The notes beneath the pieces are model-generated. The model had not been told where the DNA came from. It made no database searches and worked only from the letters and a program-made list of their open reading frames with translations. Source: Nectonema munidae (lineage: Eukaryota; Nematomorpha; Nectonematoida; Nectonematidae). Taken from it: a stretch of 64,000 nucleotides of DNA. The stretch's first letter is position 1; each line of letters starts with the position of its first letter. Both the position numbers and the translations under genes were made by a program. Below, piece by piece: positions 23,176 through 34,513 of the stretch. Location: the NCBI GenBank assembly GCA_030549495.1, contig JAUIRK010000004.1, positions 62,001 to 126,000 on the forward strand. Direction: 5' to 3'.

Positions 23176-25246
23176 TTCTGACTATTATTTTCGAATATAA
23201 TTTTTTTGAGCTATGACATTTTAAAATGGGAAGATACCCTACCAACTTACCCTTACACTCGTCAGTAAATATTTTATAATTAATAATAAATTGAAAGATA
23301 AAATATTCAAAAAAAATTAAAAACCTGGATTATGCAGCAATAATGAATTATGCCGTCAAAAGTTTTCTTTTTACAATATTTATATTCTCATCTAATTTCA
23401 TTTTGAAGCTTTAGGAGATGGCAATTTGAATAAATGATAGGAAAAATAGAAATAGTTCAGATTATATTTTTGAAAATGGAAAACTTTTTTTAGCAAAAAA
23501 TTTCAATCTTTCTTAAAATTCAGTTTTGACTATATATCCTTCCGAAATAACTATGTATTTTAGTTGCCTGGAGCCAAACACAGGGTGATATTACTATTCA
23601 AAAGTGCAATTAGTAAGTTTCGAATATCTATCTTAATTTTTTTTAGCGTTATTGGTGTCAAAATATTTATAAAGCTAATTCTCACATTGCTAACTAATTG
23701 CTCTCTTCTTTGCGTCTTCTTTTACTAAGGTTAGCATGACAACTGGTTAGCACACCTTTTACATAAGTTTTACTATCTTTTATCAGCGTCTTCAAACCTT
23801 AATACGCATATTCATCACCTTCAAGCCATCTTCGAAGCACGCCATAGTTTTTTTTACATCTACCTTTTTCACATATATTTGTATTCGTATGAACTATTTT
23901 TTTATTAAATTTTTTGATACAATTGTTTGTAAAGTGAAAATTAAAAATGCTAGAAAACATTTGTTGAGTGTTTGATAAATCTTTATTAACCCATTTAAGA
24001 CCAATGTTCCCAAAAGGAACGCAGACAAATTCTTACTTTTAATAAAATTGGAAAATTCATGAATGTAAAATAAAGCGTTTATTGTTAAGACAAAAATTGC
24101 AATCAATCTCATTATCTAAAAACACGTATTTTTCACACTTTTCTGTTTTTGTTTTCCTATCCCTGTTTCTTCAATGAATTTCTTTGAAGATATTCTATAA
24201 AATATAAAATACCTTTAAGTTACGCCTATTCTAAATGAAAGCAAACATTTTATTTCAGATTGAATTAGATTTATGAAAGATTTCCTACCTCTTCTAAATT
24301 TATATTCCCTTTTGCAGATTAACACTGTAAAATTTATATCCAATTCCATCTCTCAAAATCATGGAATAATTCATGCTATTAAATTTGCGTCCTTTCAAAA
24401 ATATTCACTAAAACAAATTCTTATTCCCGATATTATTCAACTTATTTCTTGCATACTATATTAACAAAAAAAGCTAGAAAAGTCTTTTTCTAAAATACTT
24501 GTAAAATTGCCTTTTTTTGGTATTTAAAAATAAGATTTAATGTTGTCTATCAAACTTTTGGTATATCAAAGATTAACTGTTTTTTATTCCTTCAATAGGA
24601 TAGGCATATTACATAAAAGATATCATACAAAAGTGAATGAGTGCCCCGCCATTACTTATCTAATTGGGCCCGCAATTTCTAGCACCGGCCCTGCACTTAG
24701 GTTGTGTAACCAATCTAGCGGTCATAACCATTTTAAAATACTTTGAAGCTTACCTAATCTTGAAATAAATGACTTTTTCATTTAATTTCTTTATCGCAGA
24801 CGCTTTCAATATCACTCTCTCGCGCAGTTCATTTAAAGCAAGCTTATTCCAATGTACCTTTATTGTGAATGTGTTGCATGTAACTGATGTGGGTGGATCC
24901 AACCATATGAAAATTGTTTTTTTGAAAGTATATTAGTATAGTTGTTGACTTCTCTGCTAACACTTAGATATAAACCAACTCAAAGCGCTAATTAGAAATA
25001 AAATTAAGGGCATTTTACCAATAAAAATAAGTAATTTTTACACAATTGTCTCCCCATTTATTTAATTTTACAAACATAAAAATATTATAGTTATTAAAAA
25101 ACATCAAGTTTAAGGGTAACGCTTACTAAAACTTGCTGAGATAACGTTCAACACTTTAATACTTCGTTTTAATACCACTACAACTAGAGATCATTATAAA
25201 TCGATTTAATCGTTCTTAAGTTGTCTCCCAATTTTTATTACATTAA
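23176..25246. other. AT-rich spacer with piggyBac-like and hAT-like ends
   Basis: TTAACCCATTTAAGACCAAT at 23986-24005 matches the left end of the MITE at 25247. A right-hand end ending GCACCGGCCCTG stops at 24693; no partners were found. No coding frame supported. Confidence 0.35.
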
Positions 25247-25376
25247 CCCATTTACGGCCAATGTTCCTATTTTGGAACATAAGTAATTTCATCTTCGTCT
25301 ACTTTTTTCAATGACTTTGAATATAAATCGTCTGCGTTTTTTTAGATATCGTCTGCTTTGCTTGGCCTTAAATGGG
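25247..25376. mobile_element. piggyBac-type MITE with TTAA flanks
   Basis: The ends are CCCATTTACGGCCAA on the left and CCCATTTAAGGCCAA from the right; TTAA flanks both sides (25243-25246 and 25377-25380). Inside the left end ATGTTCC and GGAACAT form a hairpin stem. At 130 bp it has no coding capacity. Confidence 0.8.
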
Positions 25377-26836
25377 TTAAATCAATTTTATAAACATTAT
25401 TATATATAAAAGTAAAGCTCTCTCATTTAGTATAATATCAAATGAAATACAGAACAAATTTCGAACTATTTTATATAGCATTTATACTTTATATTGTCTT
25501 CAAATAATAAATATCAAATCGCCTATTCGCAAGAACATAGATATCAGGCCCGTAAACAGACGCGGGCTAGAAGCTATTTTCGGATTAATAAATAATTCTA
25601 ATAAAATTTATAAAATATTTACATACAATTAGAATTATTTTATCAGCCTAGATAAATCTTAGAACATATGGGATTGTCTCTTCTGCAAATAACTAATTTA
25701 AGATAAAGAGAACATGGAGCATAGAGATTTAAGCACTCTGATCGTAATCTTTTTTAGATTTAGCGCCTACTAAATTTTTCTGGTTACGGGCTTCGGTATA
25801 CATTTCCAAAAATACGGTAGTGTGCATTTGAAAGAAATAATTTTTTAATGTGATGGAGATAGTCTTAGATTCCTTACTAGCTTTACCCATCACTTTTCTC
25901 TCTTTCATTCTTTTTTCCTTATGTATATGATTTTCTTCTTGCATTACGCATATGCTTTTTTTAAATATAAATTAATAATTGTAAATACCAAATTAAATAC
26001 AAAGGTAGATATAGGTATATGGTTGCAATATGTAATTGGATTGGAAGGTTGTCTCTAGTTTTACACCCCTTTACACAAATGCAATGCTTTGTCTCCCTAT
26101 TTTTATTATATCAAATCAAACACGGGGCAATAAAATGTATCAAATTGAATGCAAATGAAAATCAAGTTATATGGTAGTAATATGTAATTACTTATAGTGA
26201 ATTAAATTATGAGTGGCTGTCTCATATTTTAGTCTTTATGAGGTTTCTTAAGAAAATGGCACAAATTATAAGAGTTGGTCTCCCGTCTACAACCTTTTGA
26301 AGTTTTGAATGTATTTTTTTGGCAAAGAAATGTAATAGTATTTAAAATCAATTCAAGTATGTAACTACATATTTTTTAATCAAGTCAAGAATAGACAATT
26401 CTCTCTAGATGATTTGCACCTTAGGTGTCTTATCCTAAATTTGTCTTAATGTTTAAAGGTTAAATAATACTAAGAGTGGATCCAGAGGGGGCCAAAGGGG
26501 CATCTGCCCCCTCCTCCTGGCGAATGCTATTCCTTTTATTCAAGCTAGATAATTGGCTTATATGCTTGTTTTTATTTACGTCTTATGTGTGCGTGTATTT
26601 ATATTAGAAATTTAAGCATTTGAAATAATTGCTAATGAATTTGCCAGAAGTTATCCTAGAAAAATGAATTTATAATTTTTTTCAGTAAAATTTCCACTTT
26701 GCACTTGCTTTTCTGCAAATTCCTCTATTATAATTATCATTGATATTTTTAAATTCTGTTTTTATTAAATAAAATTTATTCTTAGTTTAAAAGGTTAAAA
26801 GTTTAAATTTATTCTTCCTCCTACTTCACTGATCGA
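25377..26836. other. AT-rich region with degenerate repeats
   Basis: Around 25.98-26.4 kb a weak repeat containing TATGGTTGCAATATGTAATT and GTTGTCTC returns at about 150-165 bp intervals. A G/C-rich patch at 26478-26520 (GGATCCAGAGGGGGCC) resembles the end of an eroded MITE. No gene supported. Confidence 0.35.
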
Positions 26837-26878
26837 ATGGACGTGAAAGAGAATATTTTGGATGTCAAGTGTATAAAG
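26837..26878 (+). CDS. Candidate first coding exon of the TDRD12-like gene
   Basis: ATG at 26837 opens a 14-codon frame MDVKENILDVKCIK ending at a GT donor (AAG then GTATGA). Vertebrate TDRD12 also begins with a short hydrophobic/basic strand leading into a Tudor domain, but this similarity is weak and rests on a few residues. The frame ends in phase 0. The next exon was not identified with confidence. Confidence 0.28.
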
Positions 26879-28768
26879 GTATGACAATTTGCTTACTTGA
26901 ATGTAGATTTGCTGCATATGTGTTCACTATTAGATTTTATCTTTTCTTAATTCCAATGTGAAATTATGTTGCTTTTAATCTAATTTTTAGTATTGAATTT
27001 TTGATATTTTTGGAGTCAGGTTTAAACTTGCACTTTTTCTACTGGTAAACAATGGCACGATTTATATTCGCATTAAATTATACGTAAAAGTCGCCATCCA
27101 GTGCCTGTTTAACTCTGATCTGAGCATTGCATTTGATGAGATTTGGTGAAATAATTGAGATTTAATATTTATATCTATTTTAGTCCCTAACCCTAACAGC
27201 GAAGGAACGCATGAAAGTGCTTCCCCGCAATCCAATCCTATCCATAACGAAGCGCCTTTTTTCAACGAAGAATACTTTTTAAAGCTTCGCAACTTTTCGT
27301 ACTTTTTCTCCTAAAAATTGCGATTCAAAAAAGAAAAAGCGCTGCCCTCCCCCCCCCCCCCCCCCCCTCAATAATTTTTTATGGCTGAGTGTAGTACCCC
27401 TCTTAATATTTTCAAGATTCTGAACTTCGCGCTGAAAGCAGATGATTTAGGTTTTCCTGTCCTCATATCTCAGGACCGTAGACTTCTACACGATCTAAAA
27501 AACAGTCCCAACCAAATAAGTTTTTTATTGCGTTTCTTTAAAGATGGATTAAAATTCTAAATTTTTCTGTTGAAACCGTAGATCAAAATATCTCCTGTAA
27601 TATAAATCTTTGTTCTCTTTCATGAGGCACTTGAATAGAGGAATATTTAGGTATGTAGTAAGCAATTCAGAGATAGATATGCGAGCTTATCTCTCCATTC
27701 ATCAAAATCAATTTTTTTCACTCAAGAGAATATTATTCTCAAATTATATACATACTCAAAAATATAAATTAACGTATATCTTACCATGAAAGTAAAGTCA
27801 TTTAAGCTTCAAATACATGAATTGTTATATTTTTTTATTATCACAGCGCTTGTATTGCAATTGAAGGAATATAAAAATTTGATTCAATACAACATGTTCA
27901 ATTAAACGAATGAAAAGATGCAATAAAAATGTGCTTAAATTTTATCATTCTAGACATAAAGGATAATTAAGTCATAAACTACGATTAAAAAAATTGTTAA
28001 TACGGGTTTGAGAAATATTAAAAATTTTGTATCCATTTTATTAGTAATGCTAGATAAGATTCTTACTGTTTGTTTTTCATACATCATGATTAAAAAGTTT
28101 TCATTCAATCTAAAAAGATTTTTTCTTCACTTAAAATGTCGTTTATTGTAAAATTAATTTTTTTGTTAATAATAAATTTTAATTTCACATTTTATTTTAT
28201 CTTTAAATCGTTTTGATAAATTCTATTTTTACGTTTCATTAATTCATATATTTATTTTGTGCTTACATATACCCTGCTTGATAATAATCCTTTTTATGAA
28301 AGCGCACCAAGTATTAGTACATGACTTAATCCTTATGCCCTCAATTTACAGAAATATTACAACTATGTAGTGAAATAATAACTCAAAAGAGCATTACCGT
28401 ATCATACTATTTCTTGCCGAACTCCTAGGAAGCTTTGGCTGAAAACTTAAAAATTTGTTTGCCTAGATCTGATCTAAGGTATGTATACTTGCACCTTTAG
28501 GGCTTAGGTAAATGAGAACCAAGCAGATAATTAAATTACAATTGTAAACGAAAAAAAGAGTTTATTTGAATTAGAATGGAAATATTTTCATTTTTAAAAA
28601 GTCCACATTTTAAGTTTTTCTTCAAACTAACTTTTTTTAAGTCCATTTTTGTCGTTTATTCCATTTTATTTCACGCAAAGCAGAGACTTTATTGAATTCC
28701 TTTGGAAATTCGAGTTCGTCTGCCCAAAATGGATTAACTAAAATAATTAACTAATTGCCCGTATTTAG
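26879..28768. other. Candidate intron region
   Basis: Apart from the possible exon at 27184, it holds a run of about 21 C near 27346 and AT-rich DNA. Nothing else supported. Confidence 0.3.
27184..27293 (+). CDS. Possible host exon, phases unresolved
   Basis: After an acceptor (CTATTTTAG) the third frame is open and non-AT-biased (PNPNSEGTHESASPQSNP, then NEEYFLKLRN) and could end at TTTTC followed by GTACTT. Composition resembles that of the better exons, but the start phase does not join the 26878 donor directly. The overlapping minus-strand frame looks like a shadow. Confidence 0.25.
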
Positions 28769-28843
28769 ACGTTTGCTGCTACAAAAACGACGATTTTTGT
28801 GGATAGAGAACAGAGCAAAGGAAAAATGAAACGAATAGGAAAA
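28769..28843 (+). CDS. Candidate exon: Tudor-domain strand region
   Basis: A 25-codon frame lies between an acceptor (CCCGTATTTAG) and a donor (AAA then GTAAGC), starting and ending in phase 0. It contains KTTIFVDREQSKGKMKRIGK. The FVD followed by a charged turn resembles the VDFG/VDYG strand of Tudor domains. It joins without a frame change to the exon at 29154. Assignment to the TDRD12 gene is by strand, order and phase. Confidence 0.45.
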
Positions 28844-29153
28844 GTAAGCATGAGTAATTTAGTGAATATGAGTGGGAAATATGGAGAAATTGGTAGATGA
28901 TCATGGCGAAAATTATTAATCATTGAAAATATAGGAAACGTATATAAAAAGTAGAAGAATAAGCAATGAAAACCGTTATATCCCTAATTGGTTTATACGA
29001 GTTTGAGTGTCAAATATTATTTTCCCCTTCGTAAGCACTCGTCAATTTTCGATAACAAATTTCTAGCTCGACCACTGACTTATACTATCCATCGAACAAC
29101 GTCTTTTTTATCTTGACAATTTGCGCTAATTGATGCCCACTGTTGATTTTTAG

Positions 29154-29291
29154 GTGTTGACGCCTAAGAGTTTTTTGCTTTCACGCCCATCTCCATTATC
29201 TCCTCTCTTGCAAAATGTCGTCTCTCGACTACCAGAAGTGTTTGAAGAAACGCCAAGAATTTTGAAAATATCATCGCTGGCCACGAATGAT
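29154..29291 (+). CDS. Candidate exon: C-terminal part of an extended Tudor domain
   Basis: Forty-six codons lie between TGATTTTTAG and GTAAGC, phase 0 to 0, with markedly less A/T at third positions than the surrounding DNA. The end reads VVSRLPEVFEETPRILKISS, close to the LP-x-x-F-x-x-x-P-x-x-x-x-x-x-L pattern that follows the Tudor barrel in extended Tudor domains. Both splice sites are good matches, which makes this the best of the upstream candidates. Confidence 0.55.
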
Positions 29292-30767
29292 GTAAGCGCA
29301 TATACCCACATGCATTAATTATACTCCCTCTTTTTACTCTATCATCTTTATATTTTTTTAACTAACTAAATAGCCCAAAAAAAGTTGCGCATTGCATAAT
29401 CTGAAATTGCGCATTGATCACTTTGTATGTTTAAAATTACTTAATTCCTTTATGAGATCTTTGACACTGGGAAAACCTAGGGGCAATAGGAACTGTTTTC
29501 GGCGTTTAAACATAAATTATGAAAAAATTTTTTTTTTGAAGATTATAAGAAATTGAGAAAATTGGTAAAAGATACAATATCTCCCTCACTAATATAAGAG
29601 CTACGCGTGTTAGCACATTTTTTGAGAGTGGTTGATTTGTTATTAGCATAGTGGTCGGAAATTTTCATTCCCTTATTATTCTTTATTAGATCATCTATGA
29701 TAATCTTAATATCATAGCTAATTGGATCATAGTTTGGAGCTTCCTCATACGTTTTTTTCTTCGGAAAGTATAGTTTTTACGATCTTGTTTTTAGAACCAC
29801 TTGCAAAAATACTTAAATTTTCATTGTATTTGATTATTATTATCATTACTAATCATGCACTTTTTTAAAACAGGTTTAGGTTCTTACTCCCCAAACTTCT
29901 TCATTTTTTTTCTTTCTCATTTTTGTTGTTGCATAAAGTAAGAATAATATAGCCAGGGTAAATGGAGTTTTACTGGAATTAACTTTGCTGTAAAGTTGAT
30001 AAGTTATATTTTTAGAGTATTTTTTGGAAAGAGGGATATCTATTTAGATTTTTCAAGAATACTCAAGTGTTTTTGTGATGTCCAGAAAATGGCACGCTGG
30101 GTAGATACGAGTACAATTTATATCATTAGATATGTCAAAACGAACGTTGTTTTTTACTTGATAATGCAAATTTAAGATTAGATATTGATAATATGCTGCA
30201 TGTCTAAACAAGGGAGGGCTAGAAGACAGGTTTGTACCCAAGACGATTTCATTTCTCTGGAAAATTTTGTTCACAGCTATTTTTACCCATCTTCCCTGAG
30301 AGAATACAATAAAAATTTAAAACTGCATAAATTTTGAAAAGCATTACTTATGTCTTTTGGAATACCTCCCTTTTTAGCTTTCCGACAAAAACTGCTTTAT
30401 AAATTCTATTAAATTTCTCTAATTTCGTATTTTTATCATGAAGAAATTTTGAGTTTTATTTGTGAGGAAACAATAACATACTCAAATTTTAAATACCCAA
30501 TTGATTTTTTTATTGAAAATGAAGAGCTGAAAGTGTTTCTCGGAATTCTTTTAATTTCCTGATATGCCAGTGTACCGCCAAGGCTATTAATATTGAGAGT
30601 TTTGAGTTTTTTTCAATTAAATATTTTTAGTGAATTTTAGAATTTTCTCCTAAATTCTTTCTATTATTGTGTTTGGAAACTTGATAGCAACATTCTTCTA
30701 AATTATTATCACAAATATTTTTTATATCACTTTATTAAAAATTTTCAAAAGTGTATACCGTCTTTCA
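29292..30767. other. Candidate intron, AT-rich
   Basis: A short duplicated TTGCGCATTG occurs near 29385 and 29407. No other feature supported. Confidence 0.35.
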
Positions 30768-31640
30768 TCGTTTATTATCCGCACTTTTTTTCCCTCAAAA
30801 CAGCCCTCAAAATCGTGATGCGGATAATCAGCGAGATAATAGAAATTAACTTTTTTTCCCCAACGTCAATATCAAGTTCGAGCAGACCTACCAGCAGGCC
30901 TTATGGGCGATAATGGAGGTTTCGTCGAACTCTTCATCATTTGCGTGTCTTTCAATCTCGTTTGGAGGAAATTTTCACACTTGATACCATATATTCGTTC
31001 ATTTTGAATAAATACTTTTCAAAAAAATATAACGAGTAGTCATTTATTTGCATAACCATTGATTTATTAAATTGACCCAAGAATTATCAAACGAAATTAT
31101 AAACACATAAAACACACATATAAACACATAATTAATCAGGATTCAAAACCTAGAAAATCGTCTAAATCTGGTTCGTTGAACAGCTGAAGGACTTGTTCAG
31201 TTGACATCAGATCTTCATTAGTGAAGTGAATATCATCTTCATCCCCGTCAACAAACTCTTCATCCTCGATGTCTTCCTGCTCTTATTTGCGGGTCTTTTC
31301 ATTCTCCCACAGTATGTCGTCTTCAGTGCCGTCAAGTGCGTTGGAAATACAGCAGCGTTTGAAGGATTTCACGATGATCTGTGGGTCTAGTTCTTTCCAA
31401 CAATCAACGATCCATTCGGTGATGATCACTAGAAAAGGAGCTCGTTGTCGTCCAGATGGTGTTAACGTCTTGGTTCCATGCTGCATCCACTCTCCCCACT
31501 TGACTTTCAACATCGATTTCATGGGACGATTAACGCCGACATCTAGTGGTTGTAGTATAGATGTCATTCCGCTAGGGATGATAGCTAACTCAGTCCGATG
31601 TTTCTTGACATGATCAAGAAGTGAAGTATTCCTATTACTT
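30768..31640 (-). mobile_element. Truncated pogo/Tigger relic
   Basis: The minus strand reads HVKKHRTELAIIPSGMTS, ILQPLDVGVNRPMKSMLKVK, then IVKSFKRCCISNALDGTEDD and an acidic tail ending near 31140. This is the DDE end and C-terminus of a pogo-type transposase, close to the copy at 10.4-11.7 kb but a different subfamily. A GC-containing 3' end (CGTCTTTCATCGTTTATTATC, near 30768) may be its terminal repeat. The N-terminal two thirds are gone. Confidence 0.75.
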
Positions 31641-32074
31641 CATTGAATCTGATCAGTTTGCCAAAAATTGGCACACCTATTTTTTTTAGAAAGCGAACAA
31701 TGTAGCTAAAAATTTTTTAATTGCTATTATAATTAAAAAAAAACACTTAACAATAACTGAGTTTTGCTATTTTAAAAAAATGTTCTTATTAAAATCAGTT
31801 TTTAATATAAAGATAAAATACACTATTTATATCTTTGAAAAATTTGTCTAAAACTTCTTTATAATAAAAATAGTTTGTCATAGTTGTTTTTTGATTAATA
31901 AGTTATAGGAAAAAAAGAAAAGTTTTAAGGGGGAAACAAATTTTTTTAAAAACAATTGATTAGAAGAAGAAATCTTCATATGCCCATTTCATATAACTAT
32001 TGCGTCCAAGGTTGCAGAGTCTGAGGTGGAATATCTCACTCCAAGTGCCTACAAATACATAAAAATTCAAGGTA
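31641..32074. other. AT-rich intronic spacer
   Basis: No supported feature. Confidence 0.35.
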
Positions 32075-32307
32075 CAGTCAACCCTCGTTAATCTAAACCT
32101 CATTATCAGTCAAAATAGAAAAGGTAAAAATATTAAACGTTTTATAAAAATAATTAAGCATTCGACTTTTTGATAAAGTATTTGAGTTATATATCAATAA
32201 TATTTTAGTATTATGTTAACTCAAAAAATGTTTTTTTCATAATTCGGACAATTTCATTATGCCAATAATTTTTAAAATGTTTTGTTCGGATTAACAAAGG
32301 GTTGATG
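32075..32307. mobile_element. Tigger-type MITE
   Basis: The ends CAGTCAACCCTCGTTAATC and, from the right, CATCAACCCTTTGTTAATC are inverted repeats flanked by TA (32073-32074, 32308-32309). The 233-bp interior is AT-rich and non-coding. Confidence 0.8.
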
Positions 32308-32689
32308 TATTTAAATCGAATTCTTACTTTCGGGATTCGACTAAGGAAGAACTACCCATGAATTATTCTTAAAACTCTTTTTTTTATTTTTTAATACCGA
32401 CTTCAAAATTTCAGACTTTAGCGACTCCGAATTCCCAACCCTCAAGATGACACTTCTAACTACCTATTTTTTTTAAATACTATTACGATAGAATATTTTT
32501 CATATCTGTATTTTTCTTATACAATTCGATCTATTTTTTTATGCTTGATTTAAATGTCATATATTAAAAGCCTGTTTTGATATCCTATTTGCCAAAACTA
32601 GAATGCATTGAGGAAAGTATCTGTTATAGTTATCCTATGATTAATTTATAATGGTATATGTCATTTTTTTCTGACATTTTTATGTTTAG

Positions 32690-32928
32690 ATCTGTGTGGC
32701 ACTTGACCAAACTTCCAGTTGTTATTTCCTTGTTAAAGTCAACTCCTCAAATCCTACCTCCTCTTCCTCAAATGAGGATTCAATCAACGGAGTTCCATCG
32801 ATTGAGTTTGTTCTTATTCACATAAATTCATTTCATTATCCACTCCTTAATCGACATCAACCAGCGACACACATTAAAGGAAAGCGAAAAGACATTTCTT
32901 ATAAATTAAGCCTGGAGACACAGATATA
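32690..32928 (+). CDS. Candidate exon, second half of the Tudor region; 3' end uncertain
   Basis: Following an acceptor (TATGTTTAG), the frame is phase 0, matching the 29291 donor. It reads ICVALDQTSSCYFLVKVN, a Ser/Asn linker and GVPSIEFVLIHIN, then continues to a TAG at 32926. The start resembles the SN-like half of an extended Tudor domain. Coding-like composition continues to the stop, yet no strong donor lies after 32810; phase-0 GT sites follow GGA (near 32790) and TTT (near 32808). Two readings are possible: an internal exon ending at one of these, or the last exon of a separate gene with an AATAAA signal near 33078. Confidence 0.4.
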
Positions 32929-33509
32929 GCTCTGAGTGTTATTGTTTATTCTTATGACCATACTATCCTAAAATTAACCTCGAATTTTGCTCAGCCATAC
33001 ACTTTAATCGCTGCTTGACCGAATGTGGTACTATCAACTGTTATTTTGATCCATCTATACGAAATCAATGTTTTGAAAATAAAATTTACAAGTCAACACG
33101 TAGATATCAATTCTACCTGTTGACATATTCTTGATGTATATGTCGTAGTATAAAGAGAATGTGGTAGGATTGAGAATTATCATTGGAAATCTTCGTGTTT
33201 ATGATTTAACATCTAAATCTTGATTAATTTCTCTGTGTTTATGCAAGAAATAAGCAATTTTTATTTTTAAAACTCCAATATTTATATGCCATTTTCTGAA
33301 ATTCTTTAAGTAACGGCTAGTATAGAAGAAAAATAGAAGTGACAAACATATCTAATGAAAATGCCTCAAAAATATTACTTAGTATGCTTGGAAATTGTGC
33401 TCTTAAAATGGCTATTGCTATCGGTTCTGGCACAATTGTCAATCATACACGGTCAAATGAACATTGGATTTTCCCGGTACATACAAGGTTTGGCATTGAT
33501 ACCGGTATA
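32929..33509. other. AT-rich spacer
   Basis: Nothing beyond the AATAAA noted with the previous exon. Confidence 0.3.
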
Positions 33510-34200
33510 ATGTTGTTGTTGTTGTTGTTGTTAGCCCCTAGATTATACTATCTTTATATGAGTATAATCTATCAGTTCAAAACAAGGCTTTGTTTAAACT
33601 GAGAGAGTATTTCCATAAAAGCAAATACTCTCAGGGAAAAGTGTAGAATTTTGTTACACTTTCGCAGCAGCAGCGATAAACCAGTGTAATTTCAGCCAAC
33701 CCGCAAAAATCCACCATAAGGTACTGCTGGCTTTTTGAAGGCTTCTACATATGGCTAGAAATAATATATATATATTTATAATAATAATATAATATATAAT
33801 ACATGTAAATGAGTTTGATCCAAGCTTCTGCTAAACGGTTTCCCCACAAAGTAAGTAGGTTAACTATTTTGCATGGCTTTGACCATAAGTGAATGGGTTT
33901 GAGTGTCGTGAAAATATGTGGGCAGTTAAATAAATGATGATTGTTCTGGGGGTGTTGATTGCAAACTGGACAGAGTTAAGCTCTGAATGTCGGACATCGT
34001 GCGGGTGTCTGTAAACTAGCACAGGTTTACTCTAAGCTTCAGAGAGCGTCCTCAGGTTTCGGATAGAGGAACGTCCTATAGATATATAGGATAGCTGCAA
34101 ATACACTGAATAAGCAGTCGCTGACAATTGAGTTACCTAACTTGAGACGCCTTTATGGTGGGTTTGAAAATGTCTCAAAACAATTCACAAAAAAATGGCT
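33510..34200 (-). mobile_element. LINE 3' end with Cys-His knuckle and AAC-repeat tail
   Basis: On the minus strand a frame near 33830-33980 reads CPVCNQHPQNNHHLFNCPHI, then LKPIHLWSKP, the Cys-Cys-His-Cys motif and LW-x-x-P ending of Jockey/R1/I-type LINE polyproteins. It is followed by about 300 bp of 3' UTR and ends in six AAC repeats (TTG on the + strand at about 33511-33531). The polymerase domains are absent, as in a strongly 5'-truncated insertion. Confidence 0.72.
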
Positions 34201-34513
34201 AAAACATACAGGTATAATTGCATAGCTTAACACATTCTTATTTTTACAACTCGACATACAGGAATGCTTCACTTATGTTAAATGTGATAGTTAGAAAATT
34301 GTATAGAAATAAATAAACAGAAGATTTACACAAAAGTTGTTAGTGTGTTAATAGCTCTTATAATGATTGTTATTGTTTGCAGCGTCTAATACATGTAAAG
34401 TGATCTTTTAGAGATCGTTATGTTCTCAGTTTAACACTTTTGGTTGCTTTAAACCGTATAAAATTTCTTTGAGTATTTTACTTAAGTTTGAATTTTACCA
34501 AGATAAACTAGTG

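Noticed and set aside
31269-31613. 114-codon + strand frame
   Set aside because: Complement of the pogo transposase C-terminus on the minus strand, which carries the recognisable motifs.
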